A stretch of DNA of 64,000 nt from Paraburkholderia unamae (GTDB taxonomy: Bacteria; Pseudomonadota; Gammaproteobacteria; Burkholderiales; Burkholderiaceae), in the NCBI RefSeq assembly GCF_003268775.1, contig NZ_QLSU01000020.1, positions 1 to 64,000 on the forward strand, written 5' to 3'. Within the stretch, counting starts at the first letter, position 1. Each line of letters begins with the position of its first letter. This document shows positions 16,853 through 25,975 of the stretch, in pieces. The notes below the pieces were generated by a model that did no database searches, was not told the DNA's origin, and was given only the letters and a program-made list of their open reading frames with translations. A program made the position numbers and the translations under genes.

Positions 16853-17617
16853 ATGGTCCCCTGGCTCTCGCCCGACGACCCTTTTCCCGCCGTCGAGCGC
16901 GCGCTCGGCGCGTCGAGCGGCGCGCCGGGTTTGCTCGCCGCGAGCGCGGATCTGCTGCCCTCGCGCCTGATCGAGGCTTACCGGCGCGGCATCTTCCCGT
17001 GGTACTCCGACGGCCAGCCGGTGCTCTGGTGGAGCCCCGACCCGCGCATGATCCTGCGCCCCGACGAGTTCAAGGTTTCGCCTTCTTTCAGAAAAACGCT
17101 CAAGCGCGTGCTGCGTGAAGACGCATGGGAAATTCGCGTCGACGACAACTTCGCCGCCGTCATGCGCGCCTGCGCGAACGCGCCCCGGCGCGGCCAGCGC
17201 GGCACCTGGATCACCGCCGACGTGATCGACGCCTACTCCGCCCTGCACCGCGTGGGCGACGCGCACAGCATCGAGGCCTGGCTCGACGGCGAGCGCGTGG
17301 GCGGGCTTTACGGCGTGTCGCTCGGCACGATGTTCTTCGGCGAATCGATGTTCGCCTCCGTCACGGACGCCTCGAAAATCGCGCTCGCGGCACTCATCGC
17401 GCATCTGCGCCGCCACGGCGTCGAGCTGATCGACTGCCAGCAGAACACCGCGCATCTCGCCTCGCTCGGCGGGCACGAAATCTCGCGCAAGGCGTTCATC
17501 GCTCACGTGCGCACGCACGTGAACGCCGCGCCCATTCCCTGGAAGTTCGACAAAGCCGTGCTCGCCGATCTGCTCGGCGGCCGGGGCGCGCCCGACGAGT
17601 TCTTGCCCGCTGCATAA
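16853..17617 (+). CDS. aat: Leucyl/phenylalanyl-tRNA-protein transferase
   Basis: 254 residues. FPAVERALGASSGAPGLLAA, AYRRGIFPWYSDGQPVLWWSPDPR, SIEAWLDGERVGGLYGVSLG, MFFGESMFA and LIDCQQNTAHLASLGG are the diagnostic blocks of Aat. It transfers Leu or Phe from tRNA to the N-terminus of proteins starting with Lys or Arg, marking them for ClpAP. Next to bpt, the second N-end-rule transferase. Confidence 0.96.
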   Translation: MVPWLSPDDPFPAVERALGASSGAPGLLAASADLLPSRLIEAYRRGIFPWYSDGQPVLWWSPDPRMILRPDEFKVSPSFRKTLKRVLREDAWEIRVDDNFAAVMRACANAPRRGQRGTWITADVIDAYSALHRVGDAHSIEAWLDGERVGGLYGVSLGTMFFGESMFASVTDASKIALAALIAHLRRHGVELIDCQQNTAHLASLGGHEISRKAFIAHVRTHVNAAPIPWKFDKAVLADLLGGRGAPDEFLPAA

Positions 17618-17792
17618 ACGGCGCTGCACGCCTGTTGACCGGCGGCGTGCACACGCGCGACAGGCCGTGCAATTCGATGGAAACATGTTCGGCGTCAATG
17701 TTAGACTGAAGTTAGAACCCGTCGCCGCCCCTGTTGGCATGCCGCGTGCACCGCGCCCGGCGACGATCCGAACTGCTACGAGAGCTGCCAAC

Positions 17793-18557
17793 GTGACGCA
17801 TCCAAACGAGCTGCCGCTTTCACCGCTTTCCGCGCTGCAATTCTATGCAACGGCGCCTTACCCCTGTAGCTATCTGGAGGGGCGTATCGCGCGTTCCCAG
17901 GTGGCCACGCCCAGCCATCTCATCAATTCCGACGTTTATACCGATCTCGTGAAGGCCGGCTTCCGGCGCTCGGGCGTGTTCACCTATCGGCCCTATTGCG
18001 ACGGCTGCCGCGCCTGCGTGCCGGTGCGCGTACCCGTCGAGCGCTTCGTGCCCAACCGCACCCAGCGCCGCGCGTGGAAGCGCCATGGCGCACTCGTCGC
18101 GACGGTCGCGCCGCTGCACTACGACGAAGCCCACTACGCGCTCTACATGCGCTACCAGTCCGCGCGCCACGCAGGCGGCGGCATGGACCGCGACAGCCGC
18201 GACCAGTACGAGCAGTTCCTGCTGCAAAGCCGGATCAACTCGCGGCTCGTGGAATTTCGCGAGCCCGATCCGCAGCATCCCGACGAGCCCGGCCTGCTGC
18301 GCATGGTGAGCATGATCGACATCCTCGGCGACGGGCTCTCCTCGGTGTACACGTTCTTCGACCCCGACGCGACGCACACAAGCTACGGCACCTACAACAT
18401 CCTCTGGCAAATCGAGCAGGCGCGCAGCCTTCAATTGCCTTACGTCTATCTTGGCTACTGGATTCGCGAGAGCCCGAAGATGGCGTACAAGGCGCGCTTC
18501 CAGCCGCTCGAAGGCCTGTTCGACGGCGCATGGGCCGCGCTCGCGCCCGAAGCCTGA
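17793..18557 (+). CDS. bpt: Aspartate/glutamate leucyltransferase
   Basis: 254 residues from the GTG at 17793, placed by the conserved start THPNELPLSPLSALQFYAT; the frame is open further upstream but lacks the family sequence. Blocks include CSYLEGRIARSQVA, FRRSGVFTYRPYCDGCRACVPVRVP (Cys-rich, N-terminal ATE region) and VYLGYWIRESPKMAYKARF. It adds Leu to proteins with N-terminal Asp or Glu. It follows aat and precedes pyrD. Confidence 0.95.
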   Translation: MTHPNELPLSPLSALQFYATAPYPCSYLEGRIARSQVATPSHLINSDVYTDLVKAGFRRSGVFTYRPYCDGCRACVPVRVPVERFVPNRTQRRAWKRHGALVATVAPLHYDEAHYALYMRYQSARHAGGGMDRDSRDQYEQFLLQSRINSRLVEFREPDPQHPDEPGLLRMVSMIDILGDGLSSVYTFFDPDATHTSYGTYNILWQIEQARSLQLPYVYLGYWIRESPKMAYKARFQPLEGLFDGAWAALAPEA

Positions 18558-18610
18558 GCGAAAGCCGGGCCGCAGCGGCTCACCCGGCGCATCGCCCTGG
18601 CCCGGCGTTA

Positions 18611-18625
18611 CCGCTAAAATAGCGG
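18611..18625. promoter_or_regulatory. Inverted repeat around a possible -10 box before pyrD
   Basis: CCGCTA-AAA-TAGCGG, a perfect 6-base inverted repeat whose centre TAAAAT resembles a -10 hexamer, 34-48 bases upstream of the pyrD start. It could be an operator or only a chance dyad. Confidence 0.4.
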
Positions 18626-18658
18626 GTTCCCATTTTCCGGCGCCCGCGCCTCCTTCCC

Positions 18659-19693
18659 GTGTTCAGCACCCTTTATCCGTTCGTCCGCGACCAGCTCTTT
18701 CGCATGGACGCCGAAGACGCCCACCATCTGTCGCTGCGCATGATCGGCGCCGCCGGCCGCACCGGCATGGCCGGCCTCATCGCGCCGCGCGTGCCCGACG
18801 CGCCGCGCACCGTCATGGGCCTCACCTTCCGCAATCCCGTGGGTCTCGCCGCGGGTCTCGACAAGGAAGGCGCCGCCATCGACGGTTTCGCCGCGCTCGG
18901 CTTCGGCTTCATCGAGGTGGGCACGGTGACGCCGCGCCCGCAGCCGGGCAATCCGCGTCCGCGCATTTTCCGGTTGCCGCAGGCGGGCGGCATCATCAAC
19001 CGGATGGGGTTCAACAATCACGGCGTGGAGCAGTTCGTGAAGAACGTGCAGGCCGCGCGCTATCGCGGCATTCTAGGCCTGAACATCGGCAAGAACGCCG
19101 ACACGCCGATCGAGCGCGCCGCCGACGACTACCTCTTCTGCCTCGAACGCGTCTATCCGTTCGCGAGCTACGTGACGATCAACATCTCGTCGCCGAATAC
19201 GAAGAACCTGCGCCAGTTGCAAGGCGGCGGCGAACTCGACGCCCTGCTCGCGGCGCTCAAGAACAAGCAGCAGCGTCTGGCCGACATGCACGGCAAGCTC
19301 GTGCCGCTCGCGCTGAAGATCGCGCCCGACCTCGACGACGAGCAGATCAAGGAAATCGCCGACACGCTCCTGCGCCACAAGATCGAAGGCGTGATCGCGA
19401 CCAACACCACGCTCTCGCGCGCCGCCGTGGAAGGCATGCCGAATGCGAACGAAACGGGCGGCCTTTCGGGGCGCCCCGTGTTCGAGGCATCGAACAACGT
19501 GATTCGCAAGCTGCGTGCCGAACTGGGCGACCAGGTGCCGATCATCGGCGTGGGCGGCATCTTCTCGGGCGACGACGCGCGCGCGAAGATCGCGGCGGGC
19601 GCCTCGCTCGTGCAGGTGTATACGGGCTTCATCTACCGCGGCCCGGCCCTCGTTGCCGAATGCGCGCGGGCGCTGGCCTCGGGACGTGCGTAA
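18659..19693 (+). CDS. pyrD: Dihydroorotate dehydrogenase, class 2
   Basis: 344 residues. The N-terminal helical extension (FSTLYPFVRDQLFRMDAEDAHH) anchors class 2 enzymes to the membrane and lets them use quinone. The barrel has NPVGLAAGLDKEG, VGTVTPRPQPGNPRPR, NRMGFNN, the catalytic Ser in NISSPNTKNLR, and FMN phosphate binding in GVGGIFSGDDA. It makes orotate in pyrimidine synthesis. The start is a GTG at 18659. Confidence 0.96.
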   Translation: MFSTLYPFVRDQLFRMDAEDAHHLSLRMIGAAGRTGMAGLIAPRVPDAPRTVMGLTFRNPVGLAAGLDKEGAAIDGFAALGFGFIEVGTVTPRPQPGNPRPRIFRLPQAGGIINRMGFNNHGVEQFVKNVQAARYRGILGLNIGKNADTPIERAADDYLFCLERVYPFASYVTINISSPNTKNLRQLQGGGELDALLAALKNKQQRLADMHGKLVPLALKIAPDLDDEQIKEIADTLLRHKIEGVIATNTTLSRAAVEGMPNANETGGLSGRPVFEASNNVIRKLRAELGDQVPIIGVGGIFSGDDARAKIAAGASLVQVYTGFIYRGPALVAECARALASGRA

Positions 19694-19789
19694 AGCTATA
19701 GTGGCAGGCTAGTCACGGCGCATCGGAGGCGCTGTGCACTAGCACAGTATTTGACACGACTGCGCGAAGCAGGAGAACAAGAGGACAAC

Positions 19790-20587
19790 ATGAAATCCGG
19801 TTTGCTGAAGAAACTCTTTGCACTCGCAATCGTCGGCGCATCGTTCGTCGCGGCGAGCGCCCACGCCGATGACCTGCTCGACCAGGCGAAAGCGCGCGGC
19901 ACGCTGCGCATCGGCCTGGAAGGCACCTTCCCCCCGTTCAACTCGAAGGCGCCCAACGGCGAACTGGTCGGCTATGACGTCGACATCGCCCGTGCCGTGG
20001 CCGCGAAAATGGGCCTGAAGCCCGAGTTCGTCACGACCGAGTGGAGCGGCATCATCGCCGGCCTCCAGGCGGGCAAGTTCGACGTGATCGTCAACCAGGT
20101 GGGCGTGACCGACCAGCGCAAGGCCGTGCTCGACTTCTCGCCGGCGTACACGTATTCGGCCGCGCAGCTCATCCAGCGCAAGGACGACACGCGTGCGTTC
20201 AAGACACTCGATGACCTCAAGGGCAAGAAGCTGGGCGTCGGTCTCGGCACCAACTACATGGACATGGCGAAGTCGGTGCCGGGCATCGACGTGAAGACCT
20301 ATCCGGGCGCGCCCGAGTATCTGCGCGACCTGGCCGCCGGGCGTCTGGACGCGGCGCTCAACGACCGCCTCATGCTCGCCTATCTGCTGAAGAACTCGCA
20401 TTTGCCGCTGCGCACGGGCGCCATTGTCGGCAACGGCAATCCTTCGGCGATTCCGTTCAAGAAGGGCAATCCGAAGTTCGCCAAGGCGATCGACGACGCC
20501 ATGACGCAGCTCGAAGCCGACGGCACGTTCACGAAGATCTCGGACAAGTGGTTCGGCATCGACGTGACCAAGCCGATCTCGCAGTGA
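19790..20587 (+). CDS. Polar amino-acid ABC transporter, periplasmic binding protein
   Basis: 265 residues. A Sec signal peptide (KSGLLKKLFALAIVGASFVAASAHA) is followed by family 3 solute-binding motifs: GTLRIGLEGTFPPFN, GYDVDIARAVAAKMG and the GLQAGKFDVIVNQVGVTDQRK block. It resembles cystine-binding (FliY/TcyJ) and glutamine-binding proteins; the ligand is not certain. The ATG follows AGAGGA. A 15-base perfect hairpin separates it from the permease gene. Confidence 0.88.
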   Translation: MKSGLLKKLFALAIVGASFVAASAHADDLLDQAKARGTLRIGLEGTFPPFNSKAPNGELVGYDVDIARAVAAKMGLKPEFVTTEWSGIIAGLQAGKFDVIVNQVGVTDQRKAVLDFSPAYTYSAAQLIQRKDDTRAFKTLDDLKGKKLGVGLGTNYMDMAKSVPGIDVKTYPGAPEYLRDLAAGRLDAALNDRLMLAYLLKNSHLPLRTGAIVGNGNPSAIPFKKGNPKFAKAIDDAMTQLEADGTFTKISDKWFGIDVTKPISQ

Positions 20588-20625
20588 TCCCGCAATGATC
20601 CTGAGCGCCGCACAGCCCGGCTGAC

Positions 20626-20659
20626 GCGAAGGGCGGCATCGCAGGATGCCGCCCTTCGC
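20626..20659 (+). repeat. Perfect 15-base stem-loop between binding protein and permease genes
   Basis: GCGAAGGGCGGCATC pairs perfectly with GATGCCGCCCTTCGC across a four-base loop GCAG. There is no T-tract, so it is not a plain terminator. Such hairpins between a binding protein and its permease stabilise the upstream mRNA and let the binding protein be made in excess. Confidence 0.8.
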
Positions 20660-20710
20660 ACATGGACGGCCCCATGCAAACCGCGCCACCTCACCTCGTT
20701 ACCTACGCCC

Positions 20711-21370
20711 ATGCCCATCTATACGCTCATCATCCAGTCGCTGCCGGTGCTCGCACAGGGCGCGGTGCTGACGGTCAAGTTCGCCGTGCTTTCGATGATC
20801 TTCGGGCTGATCGGCGGCGCCGTGCTCGCGCTCATGGGCATCAGCTCGAACCGCGCGCTCGTGTTCATCGCGCGCGTGTACGTGAGCCTGATGCGCGGCA
20901 CGCCGCTGCTCGTGCAGATATTCGTCATTTACTACGGATTGCCGAGCATCGGCATCTCGCTCGATCCGACGCCGGCCGGCGTGATCGCGCTTTCGGCGAA
21001 CGTGGCGGCGTATCTCTCGGAGAGCATGCGCGGCGCGATTCTCGGCATTCACAGCGGCCAGTGGCTCGCGGCGTATAGCCTCGGCCTCTCGCGACGCCAG
21101 ACGCTGCGCTACGTGATCGCACCGCAGGCGCTGCGCATTGCCGTGCCGAGCCTTTCGAACAGCCTCATCAGTCTCATCAAGGACACGTCGCTCGTTTCGG
21201 TCATCACCGTGACGGAGCTCTTGCGCAGCGCGCAGGAGATCATCGCTTCGACGTATCAGCCGCTGCCGCTCTATCTCGCGGCGGCCGCCGTTTATTGGGT
21301 GCTGTGCCAGGTGCTCGAATGGGTGCAGCACTGGTACGAAAAGCGTCTCGCACTACCCTCGCGTCACTGA
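20711..21370 (+). CDS. Polar amino-acid ABC transporter permease
   Basis: 219 residues, His/Glu/Gln/Arg permease type. Five predicted helices; VYVSLMRGTPLLVQIFVIYYGLP is the family hallmark, and the EAA loop lies in SLGLSRRQTLRYVIAPQALRIAVPSL. It pairs with the binding protein upstream. No ATPase gene follows; the next gene is convergent. The ATPase must be encoded elsewhere. Confidence 0.9.
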   Translation: MPIYTLIIQSLPVLAQGAVLTVKFAVLSMIFGLIGGAVLALMGISSNRALVFIARVYVSLMRGTPLLVQIFVIYYGLPSIGISLDPTPAGVIALSANVAAYLSESMRGAILGIHSGQWLAAYSLGLSRRQTLRYVIAPQALRIAVPSLSNSLISLIKDTSLVSVITVTELLRSAQEIIASTYQPLPLYLAAAAVYWVLCQVLEWVQHWYEKRLALPSRH

Positions 21371-21409
21371 GCGCCTGCCGGGTCGATAACCGGCGAACGC
21401 ACTCACAAG

Positions 21410-21437
21410 CGGCCCGCACATGCGGGCCGTTTCTTTT
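21410..21437 (+). terminator. Intrinsic terminator after ABC permease
   Basis: CGGCCCGCA paired with TGCGGGCCG around a 2-base loop, followed by TTTCTTTTT. It sits between convergent genes and ends exactly where the oxidoreductase stop begins. Confidence 0.85.
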
Positions 21438-22415
21438 TCACTCGCAGGGAAAGCGCAGTCCGAGCGTTGCGCGCGCGGCGTCCGCCATCGCGAGCATGCG
21501 GCGCGACGTGTCGTGCGTCATTACCGGGCTCTCCAGCGCGCCCGCACGCAGCAACTCGCAAAAGTGCGCGGTCTCGTAGTTCAGGCCGCCGCCTTCGAAC
21601 GGCTCGTCGAGTTCGACAACGCGGCCATCTGTGTAACGCACCGTCGCGCGCGCCGGATTCCACCAGTTGGCGTGAATCGTCACATTGCCTAGCGGACCCG
21701 CCAGCAATGCGTCGCCATAGCCGTGCAGATCGAGCCCGCAAAATAGCTGCGCAATACCGTGCTCGTGCTGGCAGTTCAGGCTCGCGAACGTGTCCACGCC
21801 GCTCGCGCCAAGACGCCCGACGGTCTGCACCTCGCGCGGCGCGCCGAGCCAGTCCACGGCGAGAAACATCTCATACACGCCGATGTCGAGGAGTGCCCCG
21901 CCCGCCTGCTCGAACGAAAATGAGGGATGGTCGGCCGGCACGTTCGCGACGGAACACCCGGCGCGCACGAGGCCGACCGGCCCGATCGGATCGGCGGCCA
22001 GATGGGCGCGCAATGCGCGATAGAGGGGATAGAACGGCGGCTTCATCGCCTCCATGAAGAGGCGCTGGGCGCGGCTCGCGGCATCGAGCACGCGTTCGAG
22101 CTGCGCGCCGTTGACCGTGGCCGGTTTTTCGCACAGCACGGGCAGACCGGCCTCGAGCGCGGCGATCGCGTAGTGCGCGTGACTGTCCTGCATCGTGGCG
22201 ATATACACGGCGTCGATGCCGCTAGCGAAGAGCGCTTCGAGGCTCTCGCAAGCTTGCGCGCCGCAAGTGTCCGCAAGCGCCTGCGCGGTTTGCATGCGCC
22301 GCGACCAGACCGCCTCGACGCGTGCATGCGGCACGTGCGCGACGCCCTGTGCGAAGCGGTGCGCAATGCGCCCCGCGCCGACGATGCCCCAGCGTATCGT
22401 TTGTGTTTCGCTCAT
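21438..22415 (-). CDS. Gfo/Idh/MocA family NAD(P)-dependent oxidoreductase
   Basis: 325 residues from the ATG at 22415. The N-terminal Rossmann fold has WGIVGAGRIAHRFAQGV; the EKPATVN motif carries the conserved Lys of the family. The C-terminal domain holds DIGVYEMFLAVDWLG. Most members act on sugars, inositols or dipyrrolic compounds; the substrate here is unknown. The GntR gene lies upstream on the same strand, 171 bases away, and could control it. Confidence 0.85.
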   Translation of the reverse strand: MSETQTIRWGIVGAGRIAHRFAQGVAHVPHARVEAVWSRRMQTAQALADTCGAQACESLEALFASGIDAVYIATMQDSHAHYAIAALEAGLPVLCEKPATVNGAQLERVLDAASRAQRLFMEAMKPPFYPLYRALRAHLAADPIGPVGLVRAGCSVANVPADHPSFSFEQAGGALLDIGVYEMFLAVDWLGAPREVQTVGRLGASGVDTFASLNCQHEHGIAQLFCGLDLHGYGDALLAGPLGNVTIHANWWNPARATVRYTDGRVVELDEPFEGGGLNYETAHFCELLRAGALESPVMTHDTSRRMLAMADAARATLGLRFPCE

Positions 22416-22586
22416 GTGATGCGTGCTCCGGCTGTGAGGTCCAGGGCGCGCCGCGCAGCACGCGGCAGGCCCAAAGACACGCACGATACCGGCACGCCAC
22501 GCGCGCCGCAATGCGTCCGCATCAACGTCCGCATCGACATAGGCGCGGCGCCCGCCTGAAGCGGCGCGCCCCATGCACACGACGCG

Positions 22587-23306
22587 TCAGCGCTGCTCCA
22601 GCGCCTCGGGCGCGAGCGCCCGCATGAGTTCGTCGGCCGTGTACTCGATCATCGCCAGCGCCGCCGCTTCGGCCTCCTTGGGCGCGCGCCGCTCGATCGC
22701 GTCGACCACGCGTTCGTGCGCGGCCACGACATTCTGCCAGCCGCCGTCGCGAGCATTGAGGATCGGGTTGACGAGCGATAGCGCGCCGCGAATGATCGCC
22801 GCCATCTGCTGATAAAACTGATTGCCGCTCGCCGCGAGAATCCGCGTGTGCAGCAACGCGTCGGCGCTCTGGAAGTTCGGGTCGTCGGTGCTCGTCTGGC
22901 GCAGCGCCTCGAACGCCTCGCGTATGCCGGCAATATCCGCCGCGCTCGCGCGCGCGGCGGCGAGCGCGCATGCCGCCGGCTCGATCAGGCCGCGAAACTC
23001 GATCACGTCGCGCAAGAACGTCTTGTCGGGCTTCGCGCGAAAGCGCCAGTTCACGACGTCCTCGTCGATCATGCGCCAGTCGCGCATGGGCCGGATGCGT
23101 GTGCCGATTTTCGGCCGCACATCGAGCATGTGGCGCGCGAGCAGCATGGAGAGCGCCTCGCGCATCACCGTGCGGCTTACGTCGAACTCCTTCGAAAGGA
23201 CATCCTGCGGCGGCAGCACGGCGCCGTACCGCTCCTCGACGATGCCTGAAATCAGCCCGTCCATCACCTTGCTGACGAGCGAGCGTTCCTTGTTCCCCAG
23301 TTCCAT
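22587..23306 (-). CDS. GntR-family regulator, FadR (FCD) subgroup
   Basis: 239 residues. The winged helix (about 8-75) has LPPQDVLSKEFDVSRTVMREALSML; the C-terminal FCD domain has FRGLIEPAACALAAARA and HTRILAASGNQF (metal/ligand His). FadR-type regulators with this start often respond to sugar acids. It probably regulates the adjacent oxidoreductase. The intergenic TTATGTGGTAC at 23376-23386 may be part of its operator. Confidence 0.88.
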   Translation of the reverse strand: MELGNKERSLVSKVMDGLISGIVEERYGAVLPPQDVLSKEFDVSRTVMREALSMLLARHMLDVRPKIGTRIRPMRDWRMIDEDVVNWRFRAKPDKTFLRDVIEFRGLIEPAACALAAARASAADIAGIREAFEALRQTSTDDPNFQSADALLHTRILAASGNQFYQQMAAIIRGALSLVNPILNARDGGWQNVVAAHERVVDAIERRAPKEAEAAALAMIEYTADELMRALAPEALEQR

Positions 23307-23685
23307 GACCCTTACCCCCCCGATGCGGCGTTATCGCCCTGTTAGCCGGTTACTGCGCGGGCCCTCGTGCGTCGTCGAACTTATGTGGTACGTTGCCATG
23401 CGAACTGCATAATTCGCCAGCCAGGATATCTCCTGACGTGAGGCTTGCTTCATAAACGTATCGTTCGTACTGACGCGTGCTGCGGCGGCCCTTGCGCGCT
23501 ACGATTGCAGTGCTTTTTGCTGCTTTTGTAAGGCGACTGTATGTATCGCCCGCTTACTTCAACCGAACCCTCCGCTTCATTCGGCAGTCCCTGGCAGTGC
23601 ATATGCAGCGATGGCGGCGTGGATGTTTCTTTCCCGCACGCTTTTCAGCGCGCGTTCACGCGCGCGCTTGCATCGATGCGTCCGC
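23307..23685. other. Non-coding region between GntR gene and manC
   Basis: No gene is seen. The part next to the GntR gene should hold its leftward promoter. The rest lies downstream of manC, with T-rich patches at 23514-23530 but no clear hairpin terminator. Confidence 0.4.
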
Positions 23686-25245
23686 CTATCGTTGTATCCG
23701 GCCATACTGATCGTCGAAACGCACGATGTCGTCCTCGCCGAGATAGCCGCCCGACTGGACCTCGATGATCTCCAGCGCCGTCTTGCCCGGATTCTCCAGC
23801 CGGTGCTTCACGCCAAGCGGAATGTAAGTGGACTCGTTTTCCGAGAGCAGGAACACTTCGTCGCCGCGCGTCACGCGCGCCGTGCCGCGCACGACAGTCC
23901 AGTGCTCGGCGCGGTGATGATGCATTTGCAGCGAAAGGCAGCCGCCGGGCTTCACGACGATGCGCTTGACCTGGAAGCGCTCGCCGTGATCGAGCGAGTC
24001 GTAACAGCCCCATGGCCGCTCCACGCGGCGGTGGTGCTGCGCGATCTCGCTGCGCTGCTCCCTGAGCTTGCTCACCACCGCCTTCACGTCCTGCACGCGA
24101 TCCTTGGCCGCGACGAGCACCGCGTCGGCCGTCTCGACCACCACCACGCCATGCACGCCCACGCACGCAACGAGCCGCCCGTCCGAATGCGCGAACGTGT
24201 CGGTCACGTCCTCGAAAATCACGGGCCCGCGCGCGACGTTGCCGCTCGCGTCCTTGTTCGACACTTGCCACACCGCGTCCCACGCACCGACATCGGACCA
24301 GCCCGCGACCATCGGCACGACCACGCCCGCAAGCCGCGCGTCCGACCCCACCGACTCCATCACGGCATAGTCGATCGAATCGGACGGGCACGCGGCCAGC
24401 GCCGCGGCATCGAGATGCACGGTGCCGTCGGCGTCGACGGCAGCCGACTCGAACGCCGCCGCGCACTGCGCCGCGATGGCGGGCCGGCAATACGCGATGG
24501 CGGCAAGCCACACCGATGCGCGCACCACGAAAATGCCGCTGTTCCAGAGGTAATCGCCGGAAGCGACGTAACGCGCGGCCAGCTCCGCGTCGGGCTTTTC
24601 CACGAAGCGCTCGATGCGGCGCGCACCGCTCGCGCCGAGCGCCACGCCCGCGCCGATATAGCCGTAACCGGTTTCCGCGCGCTGCGGCGGCACGCCCAGC
24701 GTGACAATCGCGCCGCGCGCCGCGTACGTGACCGCCTCTTCGAGCGCGGCGGCAAAGGCGGCGCGATCGGCGATCAGATGATCGGCGGGCATGGCGACCA
24801 GCACCGGGTCGCTGTCGCATGCGGCGCCTGCGCCTTCACGGGCGAGCGCCGACTCGCATTCGGCGCGCGCGGCAAGCGCGGCCACCGTCAACGCGGGCGC
24901 GGTATTGCGCGCGACCGGCTCCAGCACGACACGCGCCGCCATGCTGCTGCGGGCGAGCCGGTCGAGCGTCATGAGCCGCAACTCCTCGCTGCTCACCACA
25001 ACGGGCGCCGCCTTGCGCACGGCCGCCCCCGCCTGCGCGTAGACGCCGTCGAGCCGCCGCACGGTCGCTTCGAGCAACGACTCGCCATCGAGCAGATCGA
25101 TCAACTGTTTCGGACAATGCTCGCGAGATAACGGCCAGAGCCGCGTGCCCGAACCGCCGGCCAGCACGACAGGCTGAACGACGAGCGCGACTTCGCCTTC
25201 ATTGGCTGCGGCGATCAAGCTCGCAGGCGTCACGACCTGGTTCAT
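23686..25245 (-). CDS. manC: Mannose-1-phosphate guanylyltransferase / mannose-6-phosphate isomerase
   Basis: 519 residues from the ATG at 25245 (ribosome site GGGGAG). The N-terminal nucleotidyltransferase has VVLAGGSGTRLWPLSRE (GTP binding), the sugar-binding block ERFVEKPDAELA and DYLWNSGIFV. The C-terminal cupin is the type II isomerase, with RPWGCYDSLDHGERFQVKRI and QMHHHRAEHW (metal-binding His). It makes GDP-mannose for exopolysaccharide or O-antigen. It stands alone here with no other polysaccharide genes, diverging from the Crp/Fnr gene. Confidence 0.94.
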   Translation of the reverse strand: MNQVVTPASLIAAANEGEVALVVQPVVLAGGSGTRLWPLSREHCPKQLIDLLDGESLLEATVRRLDGVYAQAGAAVRKAAPVVVSSEELRLMTLDRLARSSMAARVVLEPVARNTAPALTVAALAARAECESALAREGAGAACDSDPVLVAMPADHLIADRAAFAAALEEAVTYAARGAIVTLGVPPQRAETGYGYIGAGVALGASGARRIERFVEKPDAELAARYVASGDYLWNSGIFVVRASVWLAAIAYCRPAIAAQCAAAFESAAVDADGTVHLDAAALAACPSDSIDYAVMESVGSDARLAGVVVPMVAGWSDVGAWDAVWQVSNKDASGNVARGPVIFEDVTDTFAHSDGRLVACVGVHGVVVVETADAVLVAAKDRVQDVKAVVSKLREQRSEIAQHHRRVERPWGCYDSLDHGERFQVKRIVVKPGGCLSLQMHHHRAEHWTVVRGTARVTRGDEVFLLSENESTYIPLGVKHRLENPGKTALEIIEVQSGGYLGEDDIVRFDDQYGRIQR

Positions 25246-25574
25246 GCAGGGAACTCCCCGATCAATAGGAATCGTCACGGCATGGTCACGTTCAGTGGCG
25301 TCTCGCCCGAGGCTTCGCGCCTTCCGAACCACGTCTTGCGGTCCACGTTTTGCGGTCCATTTACGGACCTCATTGGAGCAAACCTGGCTGCGGCATTCTG
25401 TACGCATACCCACACTGATCGATGGCATGCCGCCCCACACTGCCGGTCACGGCGCGACGTTTCACAGCCGAACGCTTTTTCGCCGGCGCGGGACGCTCAA
25501 TGACAGAAGTGAATCAAAATCGTCGCGTTTTTCCGGGCGCACTCCACGCCCTCGCAAGTCGCCGCTTATTGATG

Positions 25575-25601
25575 TTTCAGCGAGGAGCCATTTCTGAAAC
25601 C
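25575..25601. promoter_or_regulatory. Inverted repeat, candidate enhancer-binding site
   Basis: GTTTCAG and CTGAAAC form a perfect 7-base inverted repeat with a 13-base spacer, 180-206 bases upstream of the sigma-54-type promoter. A further CTGAAAC lies at 25698. The distance fits an upstream activator site for a sigma-54 enhancer-binding protein. No such activator gene is in the window. Confidence 0.4.
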
Positions 25602-25780
25602 CCGGCCCCACCGATAAATACATCAATAAAATCAATCAGTTAAATGTTGAAAAAATTCACTGCGCGCGGCGGGGGCACGCACCATGGCCGTACAAAACTG
25701 AAACAAAAATGCGGTGTTACGCCGCAGCGCGGCATGCGCGCCTCGCGCAGAGCCGCATGCACGCTTGCTCTGCCATCAAC

Positions 25781-25796
25781 TGGCACACACCCTGCT
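25781..25796 (+). promoter_or_regulatory. Candidate sigma-54 promoter for the Crp/Fnr gene
   Basis: TGGCAC-N5-CTGCT has the invariant GG at -24 and GC at -12 with the exact 12-base spacing of sigma-54 promoters. It points right, about 180 bases before the Crp/Fnr start. The neighbouring bases differ from the full consensus at two places. Confidence 0.5.
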
Positions 25797-25975
25797 ATAG
25801 AAAGATCGCCACACAAGCGCAAACGCGGACAACCAAGATCGCGGACGCAAAGCGGGACTATGGGGCCGGCACGTCGAACACCAAAGCCGTACGGGAAACG
25901 GCAGACAACAACGAGTTCGACGAACGGAATCAAAAAACAGGAGGCGGCCAGCGCCGCCTCGCACGAGGACCAGTC

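Larger units (their letters stand above)
25246..25975. other. Long divergent regulatory region, manC and crp/fnr
   Basis: 730 bases without a credible gene. It has A/T-rich stretches (25610-25660), an inverted repeat GTTTCAG-N13-CTGAAAC at 25575-25601 with another CTGAAAC at 25698-25704, a sigma-54-type promoter at 25781-25796, and a hairpin GAGGCGGC-CAGC-GCCGCCTC at 25941-25960 in the likely leader of the Crp/Fnr gene. Confidence 0.5.
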
